NCBI GenBank assembly: GCA_017466495.1
Contig: JAFTUB010000086.1
Coordinates: 1-18,698 of the forward strand
Direction of reading: 5' to 3'
Length of the DNA stretch: 18,698 nucleotides
Source: Clostridia bacterium
GTDB lineage: Bacteria > Bacillota > Clostridia > Oscillospirales > CAG-272
In this document: one piece after another, positions 7,072 to 14,434 of the stretch
Position numbering within the stretch: the first letter of the stretch is position 1
How the letters are laid out: each line of letters starts with the position of its first letter
Notes under the pieces: generated by a model
Seen by the model: the letters and a program-made list of their open reading frames with translations, nothing else
What the model was told of the DNA's origin: nothing
The model's database searches: none
Program-made: the position numbers and the translations under genes

Positions 7072-7882
7072 GTTGGAGCTGCTCAGGCGAATTGCCGAGC
7101 TTGAACGGCAAGAACTGTGGCATCTTGACGTGGAGGATGACCCCGAAACCTATCCCCTCATGCCGGATCAGATCGATTATCTCAACGAGAAGCTGTCCAA
7201 CAAAATCAAAAACAAGATTGCCAACCTCTTCGGTGCCCGCTTTTTTGACAAAATGATCGCCCAACGCCAGCTGATCATCAAGGAAGTGCGGGGCATAGAA
7301 AACTTCAATGCGGTGAAGGGGGGCAGGATCGTCACCTGCAACCATTTCAGCGTGGGGGACAATTATGCGGTGTGGGTGGCCCTTCGGGATTACATGGAGG
7401 GGAAAATGCTCTACAAGGTTATCCGCGAGGGCAACTATACCAATCCCCCCAAGCCCTTCGGCCTGTTCATGCGGCATTGCAACCCCCTGCCGCTCTCCAG
7501 CCAGAAGGCGACCATGGTGAAGTTTATGCGGGCCTTTGCCGAGCTGCTGCGCCGGGGCGAGACCATTCTGATCTACCCCGAGCAGGGGATGTGGTGGAAT
7601 TACCGAAAGCCCCGCCCGATGCAGGACGGCGCCTTTTCCCTTGCCGCCCGCAATGGAGTGCCGGTTGTTCCGATCTTCATTACCATGGAGGACAGCGACG
7701 TACCCGACGGCGACGGTTTTTGGGTGCAGGAATACACCCTGCACATCCTGCCCGCCATTTATCCCGGAGAGGGCGTTCCCTATCTCCGTGCGAAGAAAGA
7801 GATGAAAGAGAAAAATTACGAGGCTTGGGTGAAGACCTACGAGGAATTCTATCAAAAGCCCCTGGTGTACGGTGAAGAATGA
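7052..7882 (+). CDS. PlsC-type 1-acylglycerol-3-phosphate O-acyltransferase family protein
   Basis: A 276-residue acyltransferase. Block I is N97-H98-x4-D103, the catalytic His-Asp pair. Block II-like residues follow around GLFMRHCN. Block III is YPEQG at 175-179, and block IV is VPVVPIF at about 203-209. These define the PlsC/AGPAT fold, which moves an acyl group from acyl-ACP or acyl-CoA to a glycerol or sugar hydroxyl at the inner membrane face. It is longer than a minimal PlsC, with a charged N-terminal extension of about 85 residues (dimer or regulatory part, unknown). ATG 7052 lies within the end of the glycosyltransferase gene and its stop overlaps the next ATG, so the three genes are tightly coupled and likely act on one lipid. 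Confidence 0.88.
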   Translation: MEKSAHKLELLRRIAELERQELWHLDVEDDPETYPLMPDQIDYLNEKLSNKIKNKIANLFGARFFDKMIAQRQLIIKEVRGIENFNAVKGGRIVTCNHFSVGDNYAVWVALRDYMEGKMLYKVIREGNYTNPPKPFGLFMRHCNPLPLSSQKATMVKFMRAFAELLRRGETILIYPEQGMWWNYRKPRPMQDGAFSLAARNGVPVVPIFITMEDSDVPDGDGFWVQEYTLHILPAIYPGEGVPYLRAKKEMKEKNYEAWVKTYEEFYQKPLVYGEE

Positions 7883-8478
7883 AATTATATTTGTCGGTAA
7901 TCGGTGCGGCGATGCTGCTCATCTCCGCGGTCAACTTGGTGCTGCATACCGCCGCTTGGTACAATGTGGTCATCGCCGTTGTGCTGTGCACGGCAGCGCA
8001 GTTTGCCCTTGACGGACTGATTGCTATCCTCATCAACAAAATGCCGGACAGATGGTTCGGTGTGGACAATCCCCTGTATCACGTATCCCCGGCAGAAGAG
8101 AAGCTTTACAAGAAACTGAAGGTGCGGAACTGGAAGGATAAGGTCTGGGAGCTTGGGGGACTGGGGGGATTCAGCAAAAAGAAGCTGGTGCAGCCCGACA
8201 GCCCCGAATACATCGAAAAGTTCATCATTGAGTGCAACAAGGGCGTGCTCACCCACCGCCTCTCCTATCCCATCGGGTTTCTGCCCATGGCGTTTTTGCC
8301 GGGGGTGTGCGCATTTTCCATTGCTCTGCCGGTTGCTGCGGTAAATCTGTTTTTGAACATTCTGCCAACCCTGGCGCTGCGGTACAATACACCAAAGTTA
8401 AAACGGATGCTGCAGAGAATGATGAGGAAAGAAAGTGGAAAGACGATCAAAATGGAATTCGGGCAGCGAGGAGATTAA
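7879..8478 (+). CDS. CrtO-like membrane acyltransferase family protein
   Basis: A 199-residue membrane protein with hydrophobic segments at about 2-20, 25-52, 131-150 and 152-168. The middle and end resemble staphylococcal CrtO, the glycosyl-4,4'-diaponeurosporenoate acyltransferase. Shared features are K-V-R-N-W-K-D-K, then IEKFIIE, then LTHRLSYP, and finally an N-x-x-P...RYNTPKL...RR-like C-terminus. CrtO adds a fatty acyl chain to a sugar already on a lipid. No carotenoid genes are in the window, so the acceptor is probably a different glycolipid, plausibly made by the adjacent glycosyltransferase and PlsC homologue. The likeness to CrtO is from memory of its sequence and needs a profile search. 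The ATG overlaps the PlsC stop (ATGA). Confidence 0.78.
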   Translation: MKLYLSVIGAAMLLISAVNLVLHTAAWYNVVIAVVLCTAAQFALDGLIAILINKMPDRWFGVDNPLYHVSPAEEKLYKKLKVRNWKDKVWELGGLGGFSKKKLVQPDSPEYIEKFIIECNKGVLTHRLSYPIGFLPMAFLPGVCAFSIALPVAAVNLFLNILPTLALRYNTPKLKRMLQRMMRKESGKTIKMEFGQRGD

Positions 8479-8487
8479 CATCTCCTC
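8468..8487 (+). terminator. Weak terminator hairpin spanning the CrtO-like stop codon
   Basis: Perfect 8-bp stem GAGGAGAT / ATCTCCTC with loop TAAC, which contains the TAA stop. The tail (TCTGTTTTGGGG) has only a short U run, so it may slow or partly end transcription. Confidence 0.45.
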
Positions 8488-8586
8488 TCTGTTTTGGGGA
8501 ATCACATTTTTAGACGGAATCATGAAAATCCACATATTATTTTTCAAAACAGGGAAAACGCAAACAAAATCTTAACATTTACGTGC

Positions 8587-8592
8587 TATAAT
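8587..8592 (+). promoter_or_regulatory. -10 element of the two-component operon, no good -35
   Basis: TATAAT at 8587-8592, about 30 bases before the response regulator start. The correct -35 position has no recognisable hexamer. TTAACA at 8572-8577 is too close (9 bases) to be a -35 but could be part of an activator site. This fits a promoter needing an activator, possibly the phosphorylated regulator itself (inference). Confidence 0.55.
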
Positions 8593-8623
8593 ATTTGTGC
8601 AAATGGATTTGCGGAGGTTTATG

Positions 8624-9295
8624 ATGTTTAAGATCTTGGTTTTGGAAGATGACAAGGCGCTGAATCGAACGGTATGTATGTTTCTGAACGGTAGCGGCTA
8701 TGAAGCTGTGGGCTGTCTGGGGGCAAACGAAGCATACGATGCGCTGTATGAGAATGAGATCGACCTCATCGTCTCGGACATCATGATGCCCGATATTGAC
8801 GGCTTTGAATTTGCCCGTAATGTCAGAGAACTCAATGAAAATATTCCCATCCTGTTTATGACTGCCAGGGACGATATGGCATCAAAGCAAAGAGGATTTC
8901 GAATTGGTGTGGACGATTATATGGTAAAGCCTATTGATCTGGATGAGCTTTTTCTCAGGATCGGCGCGCTGCTTCGCCGCGCCAAGATCGCAGCCTCCCG
9001 CAAACTGGAGATCGGCCGTTTTGTGATGGATGCCGATGAGCATACCGCCTATCTCGGCGATGAAGAAATCTCTCTTACCAACCGAGAATTCAGCATTCTC
9101 TATAAGCTGCTCAGTTATCCGCGGAAGACGTTTACCCGAACGCAGCTGATGGACGAATTTTGGGATGCTGACACCGAAACCGCTCCTCGGGCCGTGGATG
9201 TGTATATGACAAAGCTCCGCTCTAAGCTTGCCGACTGTGATGATTTCGAGATCAAGACCGTGCATGGGCTTGGCTACAAGGCGGTGATCAAGTGA
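8624..9295 (+). CDS. OmpR/PhoB-family response regulator
   Basis: A 223-residue regulator. The receiver domain (1-118) has the acidic pair E8-D9-D10, the phospho-acceptor D52 (VSDIMMPD), T80 and K102 (VKP). After a short linker, a winged-helix DNA-binding domain (about 125-222) shows LTNREFSILYKLL, the RAVDVYMTKLRSKL recognition helix and the closing TVHGLGYKAVI. ATG 8624 is preferred to ATG 8621 because GGAGG at 8613-8617 is six bases from it; the GTG at 8597 lies upstream of the ribosome site. It is phosphorylated by the histidine kinase whose GTG overlaps its stop. Regulated genes are unknown, but the neighbouring membrane-protein genes in the same operon suggest envelope stress or antimicrobial peptide sensing. 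Confidence 0.93.
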   Translation: MFKILVLEDDKALNRTVCMFLNGSGYEAVGCLGANEAYDALYENEIDLIVSDIMMPDIDGFEFARNVRELNENIPILFMTARDDMASKQRGFRIGVDDYMVKPIDLDELFLRIGALLRRAKIAASRKLEIGRFVMDADEHTAYLGDEEISLTNREFSILYKLLSYPRKTFTRTQLMDEFWDADTETAPRAVDVYMTKLRSKLADCDDFEIKTVHGLGYKAVIK

Positions 9296-10365
9296 AGGTA
9301 CATGGCAGAATAAGGGTGGTCCTGAAGTGGCTCAACCATTATTTTATTTTCTTTTTGCTTGTTGCATTTGTGATTACTTGCTGTACCATGCTGTTTGTTT
9401 CCATCCTGGAAACCAGCCTCGCCATTACCCTTACCGAAGCGGATATCACCGCTGCGGCAAAGATCACCTTCTGGAATGTGGCACTTCTGAGCCTGATTTT
9501 CACGGTGGTGGATTCCGTTCGCAGAAAGCTTACGGTGGAGCGCCCTGTGAAATGTATCACCGATGCGGCGGAGAAGATCATTCGAGGAGATTTTTCGGTT
9601 CGTGTTAAGCCGCAGAGCCGCTTCGGAACCGATGAAACCTTCAACCGTGTCATTGAATGCTTCAATAAGATGGCGGAAGAATTGGGCAGCGTGGAAACCC
9701 TGCGCACCGACTTTATCGCCAATGTCTCCCATGAAATGAAGACTCCCCTCGCTGTGATGCAGAACTACGGAACCCTTCTGCAGACTCCCGGACTTTCTGA
9801 GTCGGATCGGATCGAATACGCGAAGGGTGTGACCGATGGCTCTCGCCGTATGGCGGATATGATGACCAATATTTTGAAGCTTAACCGTCTCGAAAATCAG
9901 CAGATCTATCCCGAGGTCTCGGAATTCGATCTGAGTGAGCAACTATGCGTCTGCCTGCTGGCGTATGAACACGTGTGGGAAAAGGCAGAAATCGAAATCG
10001 ATACCGATATTGCCGAAAATATTCAGGTGCGGGCGGATGCGGAACTGCTGAGTCATGTGTGGACCAATCTCTTTTCCAACGCCTTTAAGTTTACACCGCC
10101 CGGTGGGACGGTTTCGGTTTCGCTTACCGCGGTCGAAAATTATGCCATTGTGAAGGTAACTGATACCGGATGCGGTATGACACCGGAGGTAGGGGCGCAT
10201 ATTTTTGAAAAATTCTACCAAGGGGACACCTCCCATTCGGTGCAGGGCAACGGATTGGGGTTGGCCTTAGTGAAGAGGGTGATGGATATTATGCAGGGTG
10301 AGATCAGTGTGGAAAGTGCTGTCGGTAAAGGCACTGCCTTCACCGTGAAAATAAAGAGGGCTTGA
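9292..10365 (+). CDS. Sensor histidine kinase
   Basis: A 357-residue kinase with two membrane helices at about 16-36 and 58-76. Only about 20 residues lie outside the membrane, so it probably senses within the membrane or through a partner. Then follow a HAMP-like linker (80-135), the dimerisation/phosphorylation helix with H147 (VSHEMKTPL), and the ATP-binding domain: N box around N259-N263, G1 DTGCGM at 291-296, F box KFYQ near 307-310 and G2 GNGLGLALV at 319-327. The start is a GTG overlapping the regulator stop (GTGA), so translation is coupled. The very short outer loop resembles intramembrane-sensing kinases, which often work with a membrane protein encoded next to them; the following gene is a candidate. 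Confidence 0.92.
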   Translation: MKVHGRIRVVLKWLNHYFIFFLLVAFVITCCTMLFVSILETSLAITLTEADITAAAKITFWNVALLSLIFTVVDSVRRKLTVERPVKCITDAAEKIIRGDFSVRVKPQSRFGTDETFNRVIECFNKMAEELGSVETLRTDFIANVSHEMKTPLAVMQNYGTLLQTPGLSESDRIEYAKGVTDGSRRMADMMTNILKLNRLENQQIYPEVSEFDLSEQLCVCLLAYEHVWEKAEIEIDTDIAENIQVRADAELLSHVWTNLFSNAFKFTPPGGTVSVSLTAVENYAIVKVTDTGCGMTPEVGAHIFEKFYQGDTSHSVQGNGLGLALVKRVMDIMQGEISVESAVGKGTAFTVKIKRA

Positions 10366-10366
10366 T

Positions 10367-11251
10367 ATGAACTTGAAAACGCTTGGAAAAGCATTGCTCT
10401 TTCCGCATATGGCCATCATGATCATTCTGATTCCCACCGCCGCGGTTTTTCTCACGTATTCCATGGTGTTCCGAGGCACGGAATCAGTGTGGGCAATCAC
10501 CTCGTATGTGCTTGCAGCCTATACGTTGACGGTTTGGTGCTTTAGGATTCCGGATCTGATTCGTTTTTTCAAGACCGTTAAGCAAGAGAACAAATACGCG
10601 AGGATTTGGCAGGATGACACAAGACTTCGTGTGAATGTTTCCCTGTACGGCACCATAGTCTGGAATACCGCCTACGCCATACTGCAGCTGGGGATGGGCC
10701 TTTGGCATCAATCCTTCTGGTTTTGTTCCCTCGCCTGCTACTATATTTCTCTTGCGGTGATGCGGTTCTCGCTGGTGCGGTATACCCGAAGGCATCAGCC
10801 CGGAGAGCAGATGTTTCACGAGCTTCGCAAATATCGGACCTGCGGCATCGTATTTCTGATCATGAATCTGGTCCTTACCTTGATGATTTTTTTCATGGTG
10901 TACTGGAACAGAACTTTCCATCACCATGAAATTACCACCATTGCGATGGCGGCGTATACCTTCGGTTCGCTGACGAAGGCGATCGTTAATGTCATCCGGT
11001 ACCGCAAATACCAAAGCCCGGTTTATTCCGCTTCCAAAGCCATTAGCTTGGCAGCGGCCTGTGTGTCCATGCTGACCCTGGAGTCCACCATGCTGACGAC
11101 ATTCGGGGGAGAAACCATGAGCTTGACGGGGCGACGCATTCTGCTTGGCGTGTCCGGGGGATCAATATCCCTTTTGATTATCGCAATGGCAATTTACATG
11201 ATCGTGCAGGGAACAAAAAAGATCAAGCTGCTCGGTGCAGCAAAGGAGTAG
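10367..11251 (+). CDS. Polytopic membrane protein in the two-component operon
   Basis: A 294-residue integral membrane protein with about eight hydrophobic segments (roughly 12-32, 41-60, 91-113, 116-133, 155-178, 188-207, 221-242 and 257-281). There are short basic loops and no nucleotide-binding or catalytic motif I can name. ATG 10367 begins one base after the kinase stop, and the gene ends four bases before the next ATG, so it is inside the operon. Given the kinase with almost no extracellular domain, it may be the sensor partner or the output of the system; this is inference from position only. I do not recognise the family by name. Confidence 0.82.
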   Translation: MNLKTLGKALLFPHMAIMIILIPTAAVFLTYSMVFRGTESVWAITSYVLAAYTLTVWCFRIPDLIRFFKTVKQENKYARIWQDDTRLRVNVSLYGTIVWNTAYAILQLGMGLWHQSFWFCSLACYYISLAVMRFSLVRYTRRHQPGEQMFHELRKYRTCGIVFLIMNLVLTLMIFFMVYWNRTFHHHEITTIAMAAYTFGSLTKAIVNVIRYRKYQSPVYSASKAISLAAACVSMLTLESTMLTTFGGETMSLTGRRILLGVSGGSISLLIIAMAIYMIVQGTKKIKLLGAAKE

Positions 11252-11255
11252 TCCA

Positions 11256-11657
11256 ATGGAAAACAAAGAAACATTCAACTATACCTATTCCGCAAAGGAG
11301 CAGGAAGAAATCAAAGCTATTCGTCAAAAGTATTCTGCCAAGGTGCAGACAGAGGATAAAATGGCGCAGCTTCGCCGTTTGGATGCCAGTGTGACACAAA
11401 AAGCAGTCACAGTTTCCCTTGTGTTCGGTATTATCGGGGCTTTGATTATGGGGATGGGGATGAGCCTTGCCATGACCGAGATCGGTGATGTTATCGGTCT
11501 GCAGGGGGAGATGGCAATGCTGATTGGAATTCTTGTGGGAATTCTCGGAATTGTGCTGGTTTGTATTGCTTATCCGGTCTATAATCGCATCATTCGAAAA
11601 GAGAGAGAAAAGATCGCTCCCAAAATTCTCCGCATGACCGACGAGCTGATGAAGTGA
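11256..11657 (+). CDS. Small two-helix membrane protein, second copy
   Basis: A 133-residue homologue of the protein at 4478. A charged N-terminal helix (YSAKEQEEIKAIRQKY, then DKMAQLRRLDASVT) is followed by membrane helices at about 51-73 and 87-106. The two copies share GMGMSLAMTEI-like and YPVYNRI motifs and a basic, helical tail. AAGGAG overlapping the end of the previous gene fixes ATG 11256. As the last gene of the two-component operon it is probably produced under that system's control. Directly after its TGA (11655-11657) an open frame for a surface protein continues in the same phase, with no spacer, terminator or start codon, so the 3' junction looks abnormal. Function unknown; such proteins are sometimes mislabelled as dihydropteridine reductases in databases. 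Confidence 0.82.
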   Translation: MENKETFNYTYSAKEQEEIKAIRQKYSAKVQTEDKMAQLRRLDASVTQKAVTVSLVFGIIGALIMGMGMSLAMTEIGDVIGLQGEMAMLIGILVGILGIVLVCIAYPVYNRIIRKEREKIAPKILRMTDELMK

Positions 11658-11702
11658 GACGCACCGAATGTCCCGAAAACCCCCAAGGCAGATATTATCC
11701 TT

Positions 11703-14111
11703 TTGAAACAGGATAACTGGGGCAATGCCCTTTCCGGAGCTGAGTTCGCTCTGTACGTCATGGGCGGAACCGAATATATGTATGTAAATACCCATTCGGT
11801 AAACAGCAATGGTGTTCTGGGACTGACCGGTATGGTTCCCGGAAGATACGCGCTTCGCGAAACGGTTGCTCCTGCGGGCTTTATGCCGCTGCTCGAAGAT
11901 ATTGAATTCGTAGTGACCAATGAAGGGAAAGTTGAGATTTGTTCTCTTCCCGAATACGTAACGGCATCCGATGTTGGTGGGGTCTGCACCGTTTCTGTGG
12001 TGAATGTTCCCGAATATACCTCCATTTCCGGTCAAAAGATTTGGGACGATGAAAATAATGCTGCCGGTATGCGCCCCGAAAACATTACCGTTCATTTGAT
12101 GGCAAACGGCACTGTCGTTCAGTCGAAGAAGGTTACCGCGGCAGACAATTGGTCGTGGAGCTTCGAAAATCTGCCGGCTCTTAGGAACGGCCAAATGATT
12201 ATGTACTCCATCAGCGAAGATGCAGTGGATTTTTATGAAACCAAAGTTGATGGCTTCAACGTAATCAACAAGTATGTGCCCGAATATGCAGAAGTTGCCG
12301 GTCAGAAGACCTGGAATGACGATAATAACCGCGACAATATCCGTCCGGAAAGCATCACGGTTAACCTGCTGGCAAACGGCAAAATTGTACAGACCAAGGT
12401 CGTAACCGAGGCAGACGGTTGGGCGTGGAAATTCGCCGAACTGCCGATGTACAAAGACGGTGAAGCAATCGAGTACACCGTCAGCGAAGAACCGGTTGCA
12501 GGCTATACTGCCGCCGTGGATGGCTTCAATCTCATCAACACCCATGAACCCGAACAGGTTGAGATCAAGGGATCCAAGACCTGGAATGACGACAACAACC
12601 GTGACGGCGTGCGTCCGGAGAGCATTACCATTCACCTGCTGGCAGACGGTAACGTGATCAAGACGGTTACGGTAACCGAGGCGGACGGTTGGGCATGGAG
12701 ATTTACTGAGCTTCCCGTATACCGTGACGGCGGCGTAAAAATCGCGTACACGATTGCAGAAGAAGCAGTAGAAGGATACACTGCTAGAGTCGATGGATTC
12801 AATGTTGAGAATACCCGTCAGCCCGACCGGGTGAGCGTCTCCGTTGAGAAATTTTGGAATGACGATAATAACCGCCGCGGTATGCGCCCTGAATCGGTTA
12901 CTGTAATTCTCTATGCAAATGGCGTCGATACCGGGATGCGTGCAGTGCTCGGTAGCTCCAACAATTGGAAGGCTTCCTTTGCTGATCTTAAAGCAAAGCA
13001 AAACGGTGAAGATATCGTCTACACGATCAGTGAGGTTTCTGTGGAAGGATACCGCAGCGAAATTGCCGGAAATGCAAATGCAGGTTTCGTTGTTACCAAC
13101 ACATATATTCCCCAGAAGACCTCGATCAGTCTGCTCAAGGCGTGGGATGATGACAACAACAGAGACGGCTACCGCCCTGATCATGTTTTTGTCCGCTTGT
13201 TAGCTGACGGCCGGGATACCGGTATCATCGTGGAGCTTTCCGCGGCAAACGGTTGGAGCGCGACCATTTCTGATCTTGACGTCTACCTGAACGGAGCCAA
13301 GGTCAACTACACGGTAGAAGAAGTGGTACCTGCGGGGTATTCCGTATCGATTGCAGGTGACGTTGCCCGCGGATTTGTCATCACCAACCGCCATGAGCCG
13401 GAAAAGATTGATATTTCCGGCCGCAAAATCTGGAACGATGACAACAATCAGTCCGGCAAGCGTCCGGAAAGCATCACCATCAATCTTTTGGCTAACGATG
13501 CGCTTGTTGCATCCAAGGTTGTAACCGCAGCGAACGAATGGGCGTGGGCATTTGAGAATCTGGATGTCTACGAAAACGGTTCCAAAATCGCCTATCGCAT
13601 CACCGAAGAGGCTGTACCCGGCTACAGAGCCATTTACCAGGGCTTCAACGTAATCAATATCCCCACGGATGAAACCACTGATATTGATATCTCCGTAGGC
13701 AAGATCTGGGATGACTTTGATGACGCCATGGGTGCACGTCCGGACCACGTTGTGGTGGAGCTGGTCGTTAACGGTGTCAGCACCGATACAACACTGACGC
13801 TTAGTGCGGCGAATAACTGGATGGCTGCATTTACCGGTCTGCCGCTTGTTGACGGCGAGGGCAATGTAATTCACTATACTGTCGCGGAAAGAGAAGTGGA
13901 ATCCTACATTCCTGCGATTGAAGGCGATGCCGCATCCGGTTTTGTCATCACCAATACTTATGTTGAAGAATTTAGCGACGACCCGGTACCGGAAAGCCCT
14001 GCAACCGGAGACCATTTCTTCAAATTCGTTGGCGTACTTTCCGTTGGTGCGCTTTCCCTTGCCGCTGCATTCGCTGCAGCAGCCTTTAAGCTGAAGAAGA
14101 AACATAATTGA
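11703..14111 (+). CDS. CnaB-repeat, sortase-anchored surface protein lacking its 5' end
   Basis: An 802-residue frame counted from TTG 11703; it stays open back to 11658, just after the previous stop, reading DAPNVPKTPKADIILLK. A SpaA-like domain (about residues 1-101) is followed by seven CnaB domains (103-751) and a sorting signal (765-802). The first domain begins inside a typical pilin-like strand, and there is no start codon, ribosome site or signal peptide before it. The N-terminal part, including export signal and perhaps more domains, is therefore missing. CnaB domains form Lys-Asn isopeptide bonds with a catalytic Glu, and the K (in xKxW), E (YTxSEE) and N (INT/TNT) positions are present in most repeats. 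The intact protein would be an adhesin stalk on peptidoglycan. As it stands it is probably not exported. Confidence 0.82.
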   Translation: MKQDNWGNALSGAEFALYVMGGTEYMYVNTHSVNSNGVLGLTGMVPGRYALRETVAPAGFMPLLEDIEFVVTNEGKVEICSLPEYVTASDVGGVCTVSVVNVPEYTSISGQKIWDDENNAAGMRPENITVHLMANGTVVQSKKVTAADNWSWSFENLPALRNGQMIMYSISEDAVDFYETKVDGFNVINKYVPEYAEVAGQKTWNDDNNRDNIRPESITVNLLANGKIVQTKVVTEADGWAWKFAELPMYKDGEAIEYTVSEEPVAGYTAAVDGFNLINTHEPEQVEIKGSKTWNDDNNRDGVRPESITIHLLADGNVIKTVTVTEADGWAWRFTELPVYRDGGVKIAYTIAEEAVEGYTARVDGFNVENTRQPDRVSVSVEKFWNDDNNRRGMRPESVTVILYANGVDTGMRAVLGSSNNWKASFADLKAKQNGEDIVYTISEVSVEGYRSEIAGNANAGFVVTNTYIPQKTSISLLKAWDDDNNRDGYRPDHVFVRLLADGRDTGIIVELSAANGWSATISDLDVYLNGAKVNYTVEEVVPAGYSVSIAGDVARGFVITNRHEPEKIDISGRKIWNDDNNQSGKRPESITINLLANDALVASKVVTAANEWAWAFENLDVYENGSKIAYRITEEAVPGYRAIYQGFNVINIPTDETTDIDISVGKIWDDFDDAMGARPDHVVVELVVNGVSTDTTLTLSAANNWMAAFTGLPLVDGEGNVIHYTVAEREVESYIPAIEGDAASGFVITNTYVEEFSDDPVPESPATGDHFFKFVGVLSVGALSLAAAFAAAAFKLKKKHN
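12009..13955 (+). repeat. Seven tandem CnaB domain repeats
   Basis: Units of about 88-94 residues lie at approximately 12009-12272, 12276-12542, 12546-12812, 12819-13100, 13107-13388, 13395-13658 and 13677-13955. Each has xKxWxDDNN, RPESITVxLLANG, a W-containing strand, YTxSEE and an INT/TNT end. Units 2, 3 and 6 are the closest to each other, while 4, 5 and 7 share the longer GFVxTN ending. Codons differ at many silent positions, so the duplications are not recent and a simple assembly collapse inside the array is unlikely. Confidence 0.85.
13995..14108 (+). other. Sortase cell-wall sorting signal (SPATG type)
   Basis: The C-terminus reads E-SPATGD (S765 to D770), then a hydrophobic helix of about 22 residues and the basic tail KLKKKHN. 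This is the layout of an LPXTG signal, with Ser in place of Leu. A sortase would cut between Thr and Gly. No sortase gene is in the window. Confidence 0.85.
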
Positions 14112-14121
14112 GTTTGTCCGT

Positions 14122-14260
14122 TATGCTTATCAGGGATAGGCATATGGGAGCGGCTTGGGGGAATCGGTAAGGAAGCAGAAGAGTCTGCCTCTCTCAAACT
14201 GAAAACAGAAAAGGGGAGAGTAAGGTTCTCCGCAACTGTAAAAAACGTGTCCCGAGCAAG
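14122..14260 (+). ncRNA. Possible structured RNA, cobalamin-riboswitch-like
   Basis: The 323 bases between the surface gene and the esterase hold no gene. There is a 10-bp hairpin with a 3-base loop (14122-14144, TATGCTTATC/GATAGGCATA), a second hairpin GCAGA-AGAG-TCTGC (14175-14188), a CTCTC/GAGAG helix (14191-14220), and then CCGCAACTGTAA at about 14230-14241. ATAGG, GGGAATCGGT and CCGCAACTGTAA occur in the same order as in cobalamin riboswitches, but the spacing is larger and the 3' half is missing. The element is followed at once by a terminator, and the next gene has its own promoter. It could be a decayed riboswitch, a small RNA or a chance match. Confidence 0.3.
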
Positions 14261-14293
14261 AAAAAACATCAGTCATAACGACTGATGTTTTTT
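14261..14293 (+). terminator. Strong rho-independent terminator after the surface gene region
   Basis: Perfect 14-bp stem, left arm 14261-14274 and right arm 14280-14293, with a five-base loop. The right arm ends in TTTTTT and continues CTTTTTG; the left begins AAAAAA. It separates the surface-protein transcript from the esterase operon. Confidence 0.9.
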
Positions 14294-14349
14294 CTTTTTG
14301 AAAAGTGTTTTTCAAATAAAGAAATACGCCGCCCGCAAATGCGCGATGC

Positions 14350-14378
14350 TTGCCATCGAGGAGAATCCGTGGTATAAT
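14350..14378 (+). promoter_or_regulatory. Sigma-A promoter of the esterase operon
   Basis: TTGCCA (14350-14355), a 17-base spacer and TATAAT (14373-14378). The leader of about 50 bases ends in AGGAG (14424-14428) before ATG 14435. Confidence 0.82.
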
Positions 14379-14434
14379 AGTTACAACAAACGTGCGTTGC
14401 CCCGTTTCTTTCATTGCCATTACAGGAGCTAACC

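Noticed and set aside
11668..11706. A 12-codon upstream frame whose TGA overlaps TTG 11703, as if coupling translation of the surface protein
   Set aside because: No ribosome site, no signal peptide in either frame, and the domain's coding sequence already extends upstream of the TTG. The overlap looks accidental.
11223..13184. A 653-codon open frame on the minus strand opposite the surface-protein repeats
   Set aside because: It lies antisense to clear CnaB repeats, with low-complexity-like Ile/His/Asn-rich translation and no ribosome site or known domain. Its length comes from the codon pattern of the repeats.
13200..14105. A 301-codon minus-strand open frame opposite the last repeats
   Set aside because: Same cause as the larger antisense frame; no start signal and no recognisable protein features.
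14122..14160. CTTATCAGGGATAGG as the start of a SAM-I riboswitch
   Set aside because: The rest of the SAM-I core and the closing GATAAG partner are absent, and the CTTATC is better explained as one arm of a local 10-bp hairpin.
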